Shown here piece by piece: positions 33,710 through 43,100 of a stretch of DNA of 64,000 nt. Origin of the DNA: an uncultured Clostridia bacterium (GTDB taxonomy: Bacteria; Bacillota; Clostridia; Saccharofermentanales; Saccharofermentanaceae); assembly GCA_946537885.1 (NCBI GenBank), contig CAMNGC010000003.1, positions 62,001 through 126,000 on the forward strand. Reading direction: 5' to 3'. The position numbers and the translations under genes are program-made. How positions within the stretch are numbered: the stretch's first letter is position 1; every line of letters starts with the position of its first letter. The notes beneath the pieces were generated by a model, which saw only the letters and a program-made list of their open reading frames with translations, was not told where the DNA came from and ran no database searches.

Positions 33710-34669
33710 TTATTCTTCCGTACCGTTTCTCTCGAAAACGCGTAGCTTACTGCTGTGCGCTCTCCGGTTACGTTCCAGCTCATCTTTACCGGCTATGACC
33801 GGCTTCCTCGTCAGCACTCTGCCGAGGCTCTTCTTGCCGCATACACAGACCGGGAATTCTCTCGGACATGTACACGGCGATTCCAAAGTCCTAAACGCCT
33901 CCTTGACCAATCTGTCCTCCAGTGAATGGAAAGAAATAACTGCCATCCGGCCGCCTTCCTTAAGACACCTCGGTCCGTCGTTCAAGAGTTTGTTGACGGA
34001 ATCCAGCTCATGGTTCACTTCGATCCTGATCGCCTGAAAGCACCTTCTTGCCGGATGTTGATCCTCATTTCTCGCCTTAGCCGGCATATAGGAAGCGATC
34101 TTGGAAGCCAGTTCAAGAGTATTCTCGAAAAGCTTCTCCCTGCGATCCTTAACGATCCCCGCCGCGATCCTCCCGGCAAACCTCTCTTCACCATAGAGCC
34201 TGAATATTTTCGCCAGCTCAGCCTCAGAGTAAGTATTCACGACTACGGCCGCCGTCAGAGGAGAAGTCATATCCATTCTCATATCAAGAGGCCCGTCAGC
34301 CGCATAAGAGAATCCCCGTTCAGGCGTATCGATCTGGTGCGAACTCACACCCAGATCCGCCAGGATCCCGTCTGCTTTGTCAAGTTTCAATTCCTCAAGG
34401 ACATCCTTTATCCTTGAATAATCAGTCTTCACAAGAATCCAGTTCTTGCCGGGACACTGCGCCCGCGAGGCCTCGCAAGCCGCCAGAGCCTCATCATCTT
34501 TATCAAGGGAGACCAGTACGCCTTCGCTTCCTAACCTCTCCAGTATTCCTCTGCTATGTCCGCCGCCGCCTGCCGTGCAGTCCACATAGACGCCGTCCGG
34601 CTTAATATCGAGAGCTTGCATACACTCATCGAAAAGCACGGGAATATGTTCAAAGTCCCCCGTGCTCAT
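33710..34669 (-). CDS. rsmH: 16S rRNA (cytosine1402-N4)-methyltransferase
   Basis: 319 aa. 'HIPVLFDECMQALDIKPDGVYVDCTAGGGGHSRGILERL' is the start and SAM motif, 'DGILADLGVSSHQID' and 'PLDMRMDMTSP' are diagnostic, and 'QAIRIEVNHEL' and 'ISFHSLEDRLVKEAF' close the family pattern. The ATG overlaps the mraZ stop by one base. Its role in the dcw cluster is conserved across bacteria. Confidence 0.97.
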   Translation of the reverse strand: MSTGDFEHIPVLFDECMQALDIKPDGVYVDCTAGGGGHSRGILERLGSEGVLVSLDKDDEALAACEASRAQCPGKNWILVKTDYSRIKDVLEELKLDKADGILADLGVSSHQIDTPERGFSYAADGPLDMRMDMTSPLTAAVVVNTYSEAELAKIFRLYGEERFAGRIAAGIVKDRREKLFENTLELASKIASYMPAKARNEDQHPARRCFQAIRIEVNHELDSVNKLLNDGPRCLKEGGRMAVISFHSLEDRLVKEAFRTLESPCTCPREFPVCVCGKKSLGRVLTRKPVIAGKDELERNRRAHSSKLRVFERNGTEE

Positions 34670-35100
34670 CAGAGTCCCTCAACATAATATGTTGTCTCGA
34701 GTCCCTCTATGGAACCGATATCATGGTCCTCATTCTCGTAGAAGCTCTTGGTGCAGATATCAAGCTTACCTGCATCATTAAAGACACATATCTCGTCGCC
34801 CGGCACAGCTCCGATCTTCTCCCAAAGCTCCGCCGATACGCTGATCCTGCCCTGGGAATCCACATTTACCTCAAGAGCCTCACCGATGATCGCGCGCTTG
34901 ATCTTACGAACCTTTGGATCCATTGAATTAAGCTTGCCCAGCTGCTCTCTGATGCCTTCGAAATGCTCCTTCGAATAGACGCACAAATACCCGACATCAA
35001 GACTGTTTGTTACAACAACCTCAGCGCCGAGTTCCTCTTTCTGCTTCGATGGGATAAAAAATCTCCCCTTCGTGTCTATTTTCTTAGTATCTCTTGCCAC
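34669..35100 (-). CDS. mraZ: Transcriptional regulator MraZ
   Basis: With a GTG start at 35100 the protein is 143 aa and begins (M)ARDTKKIDTKGRFFIP, matching the usual MraZ N-terminus and length. The two SpoVT/AbrB-type half domains are visible: 'KIDTKGRFFIPSKQKEEL' and 'EVNVDSQGRISVSAELWEKIG'. The frame stays open to a GTG at 35196, but that start would lie at about +3 of the predicted transcript and inside an operator box, so it is disfavoured. MraZ is the autorepressor of the dcw operon. The ribosome binding site at 35100 is poor, so the start remains somewhat uncertain. Confidence 0.88.
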   Translation of the reverse strand: MARDTKKIDTKGRFFIPSKQKEELGAEVVVTNSLDVGYLCVYSKEHFEGIREQLGKLNSMDPKVRKIKRAIIGEALEVNVDSQGRISVSAELWEKIGAVPGDEICVFNDAGKLDICTKSFYENEDHDIGSIEGLETTYYVEGL

Positions 35101-35151
35101 CTTCTGAATGTGCTTCCCGTGACGATAATATCTTTTTGTGTCAATTATGTT

Positions 35152-35196
35152 CCACTTTCCTCCACGATTATGGAAATAATCACCACTTTTCGCCAC
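35152..35196 (-). promoter_or_regulatory. MraZ operator: four phased GTGG boxes
   Basis: On the minus strand GTGG occurs with left ends at 35152, 35162, 35183 and 35193, i.e. spacings of 10, 21 and 10 bp, all on one helix face. Two read AAAGTGG or AAAAGTGG, close to MraZ boxes described in Mollicutes, and MraZ is known to bind direct repeats with a 10-bp period just downstream of the mra promoter. The boxes fall between the promoter and the mraZ start. Confidence 0.7.
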
Positions 35197-35204
35197 CTGT
35201 TTGT

Positions 35205-35233
35205 ATTTTATTCGTAATATCTCTGTTAATCAA
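35205..35233 (-). promoter_or_regulatory. dcw operon promoter upstream of mraZ
   Basis: On the minus strand TTGATT (35228-35233) and TAAAAT (35205-35210) are spaced by exactly 17 bp. Transcription would begin near 35198, placing the four GTGG boxes within the first 47 nt of the transcript. Confidence 0.7.
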
Positions 35234-35361
35234 GAGGAATTTATAAATTTTGCTGACTTTTTGTGACAGGAGCCAAAAAGCAAATATTGTGGGCCAAGCC
35301 TTTTTTGATAAGCATCGGCCGGAAGCAGATATATAATCCCACAGGAAACGTGAAGAGCACA

Positions 35362-35393
35362 AAAAAACACAGCCGGATCCGGCTGTGTTTTTT
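35362..35393. terminator. Perfect 32-bp palindromic bidirectional terminator
   Basis: The sequence is self-complementary over 32 bp, centred on GGATCC, with an A-run on one side and a T-run on the other (stem ACACAGCC/GGCTGTGT). It can stop transcription in both directions; it lies 20 bases after the TIR gene stop and shields the dcw promoter from read-through. Confidence 0.9.
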
Positions 35394-35413
35394 CCTGTTA
35401 GATCCCGTATATC

Positions 35414-38400
35414 TTACAAACCGTAATCATCCCGAAGTTCCGGGGACATCTCCGAATCCCCGAGGATCGCCTCCGCTTTAGCGATCAGCTCCTCGAGACT
35501 GTATCTTCTGTAGCGACCGATATTATATTCGCTGCTGCTGACATAGGAGAAAGTATAAAAGGAATCTGTCGGAACATTGTATCCCAGACAATTCGGCACG
35601 CTCGCGATCTCGATCCAATGCTCTGTCTCTATGATATTCATATTCAGGCCATTCTGCATATAGATCAGTTCGCTGTCCGGATCGTATGTTACATATGTCC
35701 CCCCCTCATCGACGGTTATCTTTGTTCTTCCGAGATAACTGCCTGTCGAAGCATCATACCTGAGCATGTAACCCGTCCCATAAACTACTGTCAGGTAGGT
35801 CTTTCCGTCGATCTCCAGAATACTCAGATCCTCAGGCGAAGATGAGTTACAGGTAATTTCAGCCAAGACGGACATGTCGCTGTCGTAGATAAGTATTTTC
35901 GATGCGTCAGTGATCGCCAGGTAATCTCCGCTGTCACTGACTGCTGATAATACGGTCGTGGACATTTCCTCAGGCTTTTCAAGAAGCTCACATGTGCCTT
36001 CGTCCAGGTCGACAATGTAATCTCCGAGATTAGTGGGAACCAGTAACTTGTTTTCTGTCGGAATATAGTTCATTGGCGATGCGAAGGTCACATTCGTCTC
36101 AGGCATAAGGATCTCGCTTATATCACCGCTGTCGATATCATATATCATGATCTTCAGCTCGAAATTCTCGTTCTCGGAATAGAAGATGAGGTTTTCATGA
36201 CGGAGAAAACCCGTCTCCCTATTTCCAACCAGATAACCTCCCAGGAGGATCGTTTCAGTCTCTCCGCTTTCGATATCATATACATAAAGATAGCTATGCA
36301 GATCCTTTCCGTAAGCCATATATAATTTACCCTTATATACGCCGAGAAAAGAAAAACGATCCGGGAGCATGATATTCCCGGCATAGTCGACCGGGACGAG
36401 GAAATCTATGAGGCTGTTATCGGTCGGATCGATCAGACAGATGTTTGCATCGCCGTTGCGAACATAGCTGGAGAGCGCCAGCAGCTCATCATACATATAA
36501 GCAGACTCCGGAATATAATCAAGAACAATATTTCCCGATGTCTCTTCCCACTCCTCATCGTATACATAAACATCATAGTAGATAACTTCGTTTGGAGTGC
36601 TGCCGTAAGTATAGATGCCGCCGCCAACAAGGCATCTGATCAGATCATCGGGGAATTCCGGATAAGCCAGCAAACCGCCGTTTCCGGGTTCAGTGCTGAT
36701 CGGACTCAGCAGGAAACCGTTAGAAGTGATAAAGACCGGATATCCGTCCCCGTCCACATCAGATACCTCTACTACCGAACCATTCAGAACATATGATGTG
36801 ATTAGCTCTCCTGTTCCCATATCATAGCTGTTAGCAATATTGGATCTGCAGTACATAATGGCATTGATCGCCGGCAGACAGATGAACTCCGATCCCATAT
36901 CATCTTGAGAGAAACTCATCTCGGAGACCCATTCATCAGTCATGTCTGATGCATTTATGCAGGTGATATACATTTGCTTCTCATTGATTACAAATCCGTC
37001 TCCCATGACATTATAACTGGAATACTCCTGGCTTTCGTCCGCTACAACAAGGCTGTCAGCATCTATCCAGGTAGAATCAATAACATTTGTGAAGACATGA
37101 TCATAAGGTCTGCAAGCCCCGGTCTCAATATCATACACATATAATAGATCACCTTCTCCGATCTCACAAACCATCAAAAAGAAACTGCGCTCGTCAGGAG
37201 AGATCCCGATATTCATGACATAAGAAGACGGCCCGTCTGTTACATCGCCAATATAAACACTTCCGATCGATTCACCGCTGTCAGTGTCGAAAGCGCAGAG
37301 ATTTCCGTTATTCTCATCGAAAAGATACAGTGTCTCGGAATCCGAGCTCACCCCGTTCTTATCCGAAAACACACATCCTGCTTCACTAAATTCCCATGAT
37401 TCACTTCCATCATCGACATCATAAGCTACAACTTGGCTTCTGGTCCAAACTACAAGCTTATCCTCCTCCATAAATTTAAGCCCCAGGATCGGATTTCCAA
37501 AGCTTTCGCGAATAACCTCATCATGGCTCTCGGTATCCCACATAATGACCATATTCGATTCATCAGCCATGGCAAATCTTGTTCTGTCATCATTAACCGT
37601 AAAATCAATGATGGCATTGGGCATATAATAATTCCACGAAGACTCGATGCTGTTGCCTTCTAAGGAATGATATGCCAAGGTAGCGTCGTTAAGAGCCCTC
37701 AGCACCTCAGGCAGGACTTCATATTCTCCATCCTCCGGCAGAGCCGCCAATGCCAATCGTATGGCATCAAGCCTTTTCTGCTTTGCATTGAGATTCTTGG
37801 ATTCCGTTGCCAGATAACGCGACCTGCTCTTAAGAGAGTCGTTATAACTTTCGCGTATCTGCCTCCTGCTGTTTACAAGATATGAGCCGAAAGCGATCAT
37901 GATACTCATAACAAGAGCAAAGACAAGCGCCATGCGCCTCATCCTGTACTGACGATTTCTGTCCATCAGCTCATCATAGGAGCACCCGAGAAGAACTGCG
38001 GCCAGTCTGGGGATCTCGATCTTATCCGCTTTCTTCAAAGGGATCGTGTAATCACAGGACAAGGGCTCGAGGTTAACTTCCACCTTGTGCTCTACGCCGT
38101 CTATGTCAGTGACGCTCTTCTCATCCTTCAGAAGTATCTCCGGAATGACTTCAGCGGGATCCCCGTCTGCCAGAACCGTTAAGACATCCTTCCTTGTATG
38201 AGTCTGAAGAAAGAACTCAATCTCCCTTTGGACCCAGACGGATTTCTTCGTCTCCGGGGAACAGATGACTATGAGGTAGTCAGAATGCGACAGGGCGTGG
38301 GAAATGGTCTCTGAAAGGTCGCTTGTGATAGGCAACTCATCCTTGTCTCTGAAGACTCTCTCGATCCGCTTCTTGCCACACTGCTTGGCGATCTTGGAAG

Positions 38401-38500
38401 GCACGGTAAAATGCTCAAGTTTTCTCTGAACCCTGGCTGCTATCTTGGAGTCCAAGGGTCCATGCTTATACGATATAAAGGCATTATAATGATCTATCAT
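35414..38500 (-). CDS. TIR domain protein with transmembrane helix and large beta-propeller-like region
   Basis: 1028 aa. The TIR domain covers roughly residues 1-150: 'YNAFISYKHGPLDSKIAARV', 'ERVFRDKDELPITSDLSETI', 'SDYLIVICSP' and 'SVWVQREIEFF', the last holding the glutamate usually needed for NAD cleavage. A membrane helix follows near 190-212 ('MALVFALVMSIMIAFGSYLV') and then about 800 residues of repeated beta-strand units ('SHDEVIRESFGNPILGLKF', 'LYVYDIETG', 'YLYVYDIESGE'), typical of WD40/YVTN-like propellers. If the TIR part is cytoplasmic, the propellers are outside the membrane. Start ATG 38500 has GGGAGG and overlaps a short upstream ORF. Role unknown: defence NADase or signalling receptor are possibilities. 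Confidence 0.85.
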   Translation of the reverse strand: MIDHYNAFISYKHGPLDSKIAARVQRKLEHFTVPSKIAKQCGKKRIERVFRDKDELPITSDLSETISHALSHSDYLIVICSPETKKSVWVQREIEFFLQTHTRKDVLTVLADGDPAEVIPEILLKDEKSVTDIDGVEHKVEVNLEPLSCDYTIPLKKADKIEIPRLAAVLLGCSYDELMDRNRQYRMRRMALVFALVMSIMIAFGSYLVNSRRQIRESYNDSLKSRSRYLATESKNLNAKQKRLDAIRLALAALPEDGEYEVLPEVLRALNDATLAYHSLEGNSIESSWNYYMPNAIIDFTVNDDRTRFAMADESNMVIMWDTESHDEVIRESFGNPILGLKFMEEDKLVVWTRSQVVAYDVDDGSESWEFSEAGCVFSDKNGVSSDSETLYLFDENNGNLCAFDTDSGESIGSVYIGDVTDGPSSYVMNIGISPDERSFFLMVCEIGEGDLLYVYDIETGACRPYDHVFTNVIDSTWIDADSLVVADESQEYSSYNVMGDGFVINEKQMYITCINASDMTDEWVSEMSFSQDDMGSEFICLPAINAIMYCRSNIANSYDMGTGELITSYVLNGSVVEVSDVDGDGYPVFITSNGFLLSPISTEPGNGGLLAYPEFPDDLIRCLVGGGIYTYGSTPNEVIYYDVYVYDEEWEETSGNIVLDYIPESAYMYDELLALSSYVRNGDANICLIDPTDNSLIDFLVPVDYAGNIMLPDRFSFLGVYKGKLYMAYGKDLHSYLYVYDIESGETETILLGGYLVGNRETGFLRHENLIFYSENENFELKIMIYDIDSGDISEILMPETNVTFASPMNYIPTENKLLVPTNLGDYIVDLDEGTCELLEKPEEMSTTVLSAVSDSGDYLAITDASKILIYDSDMSVLAEITCNSSSPEDLSILEIDGKTYLTVVYGTGYMLRYDASTGSYLGRTKITVDEGGTYVTYDPDSELIYMQNGLNMNIIETEHWIEIASVPNCLGYNVPTDSFYTFSYVSSSEYNIGRYRRYSLEELIAKAEAILGDSEMSPELRDDYGL

Positions 38501-38574
38501 TTTATTTCCTCCCAGTCTTCCGAAGTCATCAGACTCACATGTCCCTCATAATAACCTATCCGGACCTTATTCAT
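38497..38574 (-). CDS. 25-residue ORF translationally coupled to the TIR gene
   Basis: The ORF begins MNKVRIGYYEGHV and ends EDWEEIK, with a GGGGGG run five bases ahead of the ATG. Its TGA overlaps the TIR start as ATGA, and the TIR ribosome binding site lies within its last codons, so translation of one would feed the other. It has no recognisable motif. It may be a small partner protein or simply a translational leader; conservation would decide. Confidence 0.45.
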   Translation of the reverse strand: MNKVRIGYYEGHVSLMTSEDWEEIK

Positions 38575-38630
38575 AACTACCCCCCTGCGCCTTATCTATG
38601 ATTATACACAAACAATGGCGATATAATAAG

Positions 38631-38654
38631 AAAAGACCGCCATGAAGCGGTCCT
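38631..38654 (-). terminator. Terminator after the PadR/DUF1700 operon
   Basis: On the minus strand AGGACCGC pairs with GCGGUCUU around UUCAUG, followed by a UUUUCUU run. It lies about 50 bases after the small membrane gene. A TATAAT hexamer just downstream (around 38610-38615 on the minus strand) may be the -10 of the TIR gene. Confidence 0.7.
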
Positions 38655-38705
38655 CTCTCACAACTATCCACTGTCCTTATTCCACGAGGACATCCGAATA
38701 CTAGA

Positions 38706-38882
38706 TCAATCGTAATATTCTTCTACCTTGTCGCTGCCCCAATCCCAAGCTTTCTTAAGGGACTTAACACCGAATTCACCTGCATCGAAGCAGAAAACGA
38801 ATAATGTGACTATAAGCATTATCAGTGCCAGAAAAAATGAGATGATGCCTGTGATAATGAATCCTTTATCTACCTTCTTCAT
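38706..38882 (-). CDS. Small single-pass membrane protein
   Basis: 58 aa from ATG 38882 (MKKVDKGFIITGI), with AAGGAGG six bases upstream; a longer frame to 38927 lacks a site and would overlap the upstream gene. Nearly the whole first half is one hydrophobic helix (residues about 8-30, 'FIITGIISFFLALIMLIVTL'), followed by a charged tail 'KSLKKAWDWGSDKVEEYYD'. It follows the DUF1700 gene by 11 bases and probably belongs to the same envelope-stress-like module. Function unknown. Confidence 0.75.
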   Translation of the reverse strand: MKKVDKGFIITGIISFFLALIMLIVTLFVFCFDAGEFGVKSLKKAWDWGSDKVEEYYD

Positions 38883-38893
38883 ATTGCGCCTCC

Positions 38894-39481
38894 TTACAGT
38901 CCTTCGTTCCAAACCTGACGGTTCCATCTGATGTGGTTAATAAGCCAGAACATATACGCCCTGAAGAGGAAATAGAGCAGGCAGACTACAAATACCAGTA
39001 CAAAGAACAATGCAATCGCCAGACATACGCCCGTTGCCACAAATCCACCGAAAGAGCTCACGCCTCCGATAAGGCCGATCCAACCGATAAACGCACCTGC
39101 AACTGCTCCGGTAATGAGCACCAGCGCGACTGCCGCGGCCAAAAGCGACGGGATTCCCAAAAAGATATTCCACAGCACAACAAAAAGTTTTCCTGCGCCG
39201 GGATCCTTGGGCTTAACTTCTTTGACCGGCTTTGTGATGATCGAGTTCTTGTTACGAGGACGATTATTGGCGATCGCCTGCCTTACATTACCGATCTCCC
39301 TATAGGAAGCAGCAAGTGTCGCAGGATTACCGAGCGATTCGGCAATGCTCTCCTCTGTCTTGCCTTGAGCCAATCCGATATCGAAATGCTCGTTGATCTC
39401 ATCCGATATGCTCTTGACGTCATCATATGAGACAGAACCAAGCTCATTCTTCAAAGCTTCGATATACTCATATCTGTTCAT
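38894..39481 (-). CDS. DUF1700/HAAS-domain membrane protein
   Basis: 195 aa from ATG 39481 (MNRYEYIEALKNEL), preceded by GGGAGG. The N-terminal HAAS helical domain ('LKNELGSVSYDDVKSISDEINEHFDIGLAQGKTEESIAESLGNP') is diagnostic. Three or more hydrophobic segments follow from about residue 95 ('LFVVLWNIFLGIPSLLAAAVALVLI'). Its start overlaps the PadR stop by four bases. PadR/DUF1700 pairs are common in Bacillota and often respond to membrane-active compounds; the specific target here is unknown. Confidence 0.88.
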   Translation of the reverse strand: MNRYEYIEALKNELGSVSYDDVKSISDEINEHFDIGLAQGKTEESIAESLGNPATLAASYREIGNVRQAIANNRPRNKNSIITKPVKEVKPKDPGAGKLFVVLWNIFLGIPSLLAAAVALVLITGAVAGAFIGWIGLIGGVSSFGGFVATGVCLAIALFFVLVFVVCLLYFLFRAYMFWLINHIRWNRQVWNEGL

Positions 39482-39792
39482 TTGACACCTCCCAATATGT
39501 CGTTCACGGCGGTCATAAAGATATTCCATTCCGCTGAATCTTCCTTTAATCTCTGCTTCCCGTCATCTGTCAGATGATAGTACTTACGAGGCGGACCGTT
39601 TTGAGATTCCTGAAGATAAGTCGTAACCATTCCATCTGCTGCCAGCTTACGGAGGATAGGATAAACCGTTCCGTCCGCCGCCTGAATCTTTTTTGTCAGC
39701 GAATCCGCCAGATCGTAGCCGTAGCTGTCTTTGTCGACCAGCAGTGCCATCACGCACATGTCGAGAACTCCTTTTTTGATTTGTGGATTCAT
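39478..39792 (-). CDS. PadR-family transcriptional regulator
   Basis: 104 aa from ATG 39792 (MNPQIKKGVLDMCVM), which has AAAGGAGG eight bases upstream; the frame is open 31 codons further without a site. 'QIKKGVLDMCVMALLVDKDSYGYDLADSL' and 'ADGTVYPILRKLAADGMVTTYLQE' are the winged-helix motifs and 'GPPRKYYHLTDDGKQRL' the wing. It is the first gene of the three-gene module and probably represses it. Confidence 0.94.
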   Translation of the reverse strand: MNPQIKKGVLDMCVMALLVDKDSYGYDLADSLTKKIQAADGTVYPILRKLAADGMVTTYLQESQNGPPRKYYHLTDDGKQRLKEDSAEWNIFMTAVNDILGGVK

Positions 39793-40009
39793 TCGTCGGC
39801 CTCCTTTCTCTTCTCCCTTTTTCGAACTAAATATAGCATAGTATTGTTTAATATTCAATACCCAATTTAATCTAATATCAAACATTGAAGATGAACGCAG
39901 CTATATTGGGACGGCAGAGGATTTTGTGGGGGGGATGGGTGGATGCTCAGCGATAGTTTGGGAGAGATGGGGGCAGTAAAGGGTTAAGATGGGCGTTTTT
40001 TCAATGAAG

Positions 40010-40030
40010 GCTTAAGCACGTTGCTTAAGC
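40010..40030 (-). repeat. Repeat family B palindrome, copy 2, in a 350-bp gap
   Basis: Perfect 9-bp arms GCTTAAGCA and TGCTTAAGC around CGT, flanked by ATGAAG before and TTCCGCTTAAA after, as in the other copies. The rest of the gap 39793-40142 contains a purine-rich stretch near 39925-39990 and no credible gene. Confidence 0.85.
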
Positions 40031-40142
40031 TTCCGCTTAAACCGGCCGACTATTTATGCTCGAAAAAGGATCCTCCCCGTAAAGTCCCCTCTTCCGGATA
40101 GGACTGCATCTCTCCCCCACTGCCAACAATATTGCCGGCAGA

Positions 40143-43100
40143 TCAGATACCTATAAGCTTATTCCCCGGCGCTGTCTTCACAAGCGCTCGATTAACTGCA
40201 TAGGTAACTGCTCTTTCCCAAAGATCCGCCTCGCCTATACGAACAAAGCCCATCAAACGAGCCGCTTCTTTGGCAGCATCAGAGGCCGGGATGCCGATCT
40301 GTGTTTTGGCGACATAAGCCACTGCATTAGCCGCCTCCTGAACCGTAATGTCATCAATCCCCCTCCTGTCGGCCGGATCATCGGGAATTCTGAAGCCGCT
40401 ATAGTTATCCGGCGTCACATCAGTCGACCAGTAGTATGTATTACCGTCATGCTCAGTATAGGCAAAACCAATCTTATTGCATATATATGCGACACGCTGA
40501 CGTACTTTATCGGTACAGCGGTTGATTCCGCAGGCAGCCATCAATCGGCGGGTAATCTGTTCGAAGCTGACAGGCGCTTCAATTTTGACGATATCAGAAG
40601 CAGCGACTTCCAGTTTGGATGTAGAAAGCGGCGAATAGAATTCTTCGCCGCTCATCTGCAATCCGGGTAATTCTGCTTTTGTATATTTTTCCAATGAATC
40701 CCCCTTGCCGTCATCACTGTTGGGAAGATCCCGGTTGCTTTCTTCCTCAGCCGCCGGGGCATCGCCGACTGCGGATGAACCGTCATCCCCCTCCGAGCTC
40801 CCCGTATCCGAGTCAGGTGTCGGATCAAGCGTCGGATCAGCTGTCGAGTCGGGTGTCGGATCCGGATCCGGTTCCGGGTCGGGATCCGGCTTACGATTAA
40901 GCTCATCTACAATGCGCTGTATCTCCTTATCCGGGTTTTCCCACCAGTCTACAGACCATATTCTGAGAAGTCTCCAGCCCAGTCCTTCGAGGACACTTAT
41001 CTGCGACAACTCACGGTCACGTGTCGTTTTGGCAGTTCTGTAGGATCCGCCGTCCAGCAATATACCAAGCTTATACTTATCAGGATCCTCGGGGTCAATG
41101 ATTCCAATGTCGATCTTAAAGCCGGACTTGCCCACCTGACGTTCTGTCTTATAACCCAATGCACTAAGCCGCTCGCACACACGATCGGCAACGCCTGTAA
41201 AGCCTGCCTCACGATCAATAAGCGGAGATGCACTTCCATCAGCATAAGAAGCCTCAAGTCCTGCATCCCAAGCTGTTCTGCCTTCGGCATATTCGAGGAA
41301 ACGTTTCAGAGCCTTAACGCCCTCCGACGTGCCGTCAGTTACACGGATCTGCTCCGGCGTCATGGATGAGAAGACCTTCATGGCATAGCGCGCACGGGTC
41401 ACGGCAACATTCAGACGTCTCCAGCCGCCGTCCAGATTAAGAGGACCGAAATTCATGTAGATGTTGCCGGTCTCATCCGTGCCGTATCCGACGGAGAAGA
41501 GGATAACATCACGCTCGTCGCCCTGAACATTTTCGAGATTCTTAATAAAGATCGGTTCTTCGGAAGCGTATGCCCACTGCTCAAATTCGGGATCTCCCTT
41601 ACAAGCTTCTGCCAGCAGGTCATCGATCAGATTTTGCTGGTTTATATTAAAGGTTACTACACCTACACTTCGGCCGGCAGTGGCAGGATCAGAATGGATC
41701 CGACGGATCTCGGCAACAACGGCCTCCGCTTCAGTATGGTTGGTACGGGTGCGGCCACGATCGAAAACACCGTCAATATGTTCCAAAGTAACCTGACGGG
41801 CACGGTCGTTAACCGAGGGGAAGGTGTAAAGTCTATTCTCATAGAAACACTTATTGGAGAAATCGATAAGGCTCTCGTGGCGGCTTCTGTAATGCCATAC
41901 CAGATGTGTCTGAGGCATGTTAAGGGCCAGGCAGTCGTCGAGGATGCTTTCGAGGTCCTCTTCATCCAGATGTTCTTCATCCAGCTGTTCGGAGCGGAAG
42001 AAGGATGTAGGCGGCATCTGCTTGGGGTCGCCGACTATGACGGAATTCTCACCTCGAGCTAATACACCGACAGCCTTGCACGTCGGCAGCTGTGAAGCCT
42101 CATCGAAAATAACCGTGTCGAAGCTGAACTGTCCCGGTCCCAGATACTGCGCCACTGAGATCGGGCTCATCAGCATACAAGGACAAAGCCTCATAAGGAT
42201 ATTAGGTATCTGAGAAAACAGTCTTCTGATGCTCATTCCGCGGCCGCCGCTCTTGATGGCTTTCTTCATAATACCGAGCTCAGAACTGGTGCGGGCTTCG
42301 CGAGAGAAATCGGGGATCTTAGCTGCCAGACGCAGATAGATCTCCTGTCTGGCAAGTTTCATCAATTCATCGTCCAGTCGAATAAACTGCTCGATCCTTC
42401 CATTAAAAGTAGCGCCTGAGAAAGATGATAAAACTGCCGAAGAATCGATTATTCTCGAGGCAAGCATACGGGAATAAAACTTACGGAAGGCAGGTATGAG
42501 CATCGCCCCATCCATGCCCGACTCGTAGGCATCTACGATGTTGCCGACGCCCTTATTACGGCACTCGGCCGCCTGGCGGTTATAGGCGATCCTCTCTCTT
42601 ATCCTGTCCGCATTCGCACTTATTGCCCTGCACATGGACAGCCTGTCGGCGATCGAGCTGTCGCCTGAGAGGCCGAGCATGCCTTCGAGCGCCTCACTGT
42701 CAGCCTTTACTCGGGATTGAGCCGTTATCATATCACTGTAAAGCGCCCTGTATTCCGGATGAGCTGCCACAGTCGAGAGCAACTGCTCTGATCCGGTATA
42801 GCTCTTAAGATATTGCGTATATTCGATAGCAGAAGCGGCCAATGAGGAGATATGTCTCCAGTCTGTCGCTTCACCTGCGTAAAGACTTCCAAGCCCGGAC
42901 TGGTAGGTCGCAATCGCCGACGACGCCATGGCCAACTCGTTGTTATATGCTACCAGCATCTCAAGTGACGGTTTGAGATTGTTCTTGCCCCTGCCCGATT
43001 TATCAGATGACTTGACGAGCTTGTAGATACGATTGATATCCAGAGTCTTGGCAAGCGCCCACTTAAGCTCAGCCTCTTTGTATTTATTAAGAAGAAGCGC

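Noticed and set aside
35101..35196. N-terminal extension of MraZ from a GTG at 35196
   Set aside because: It would start about two bases after the predicted transcription start, lies within the operator boxes, and makes MraZ 32 residues longer than usual.
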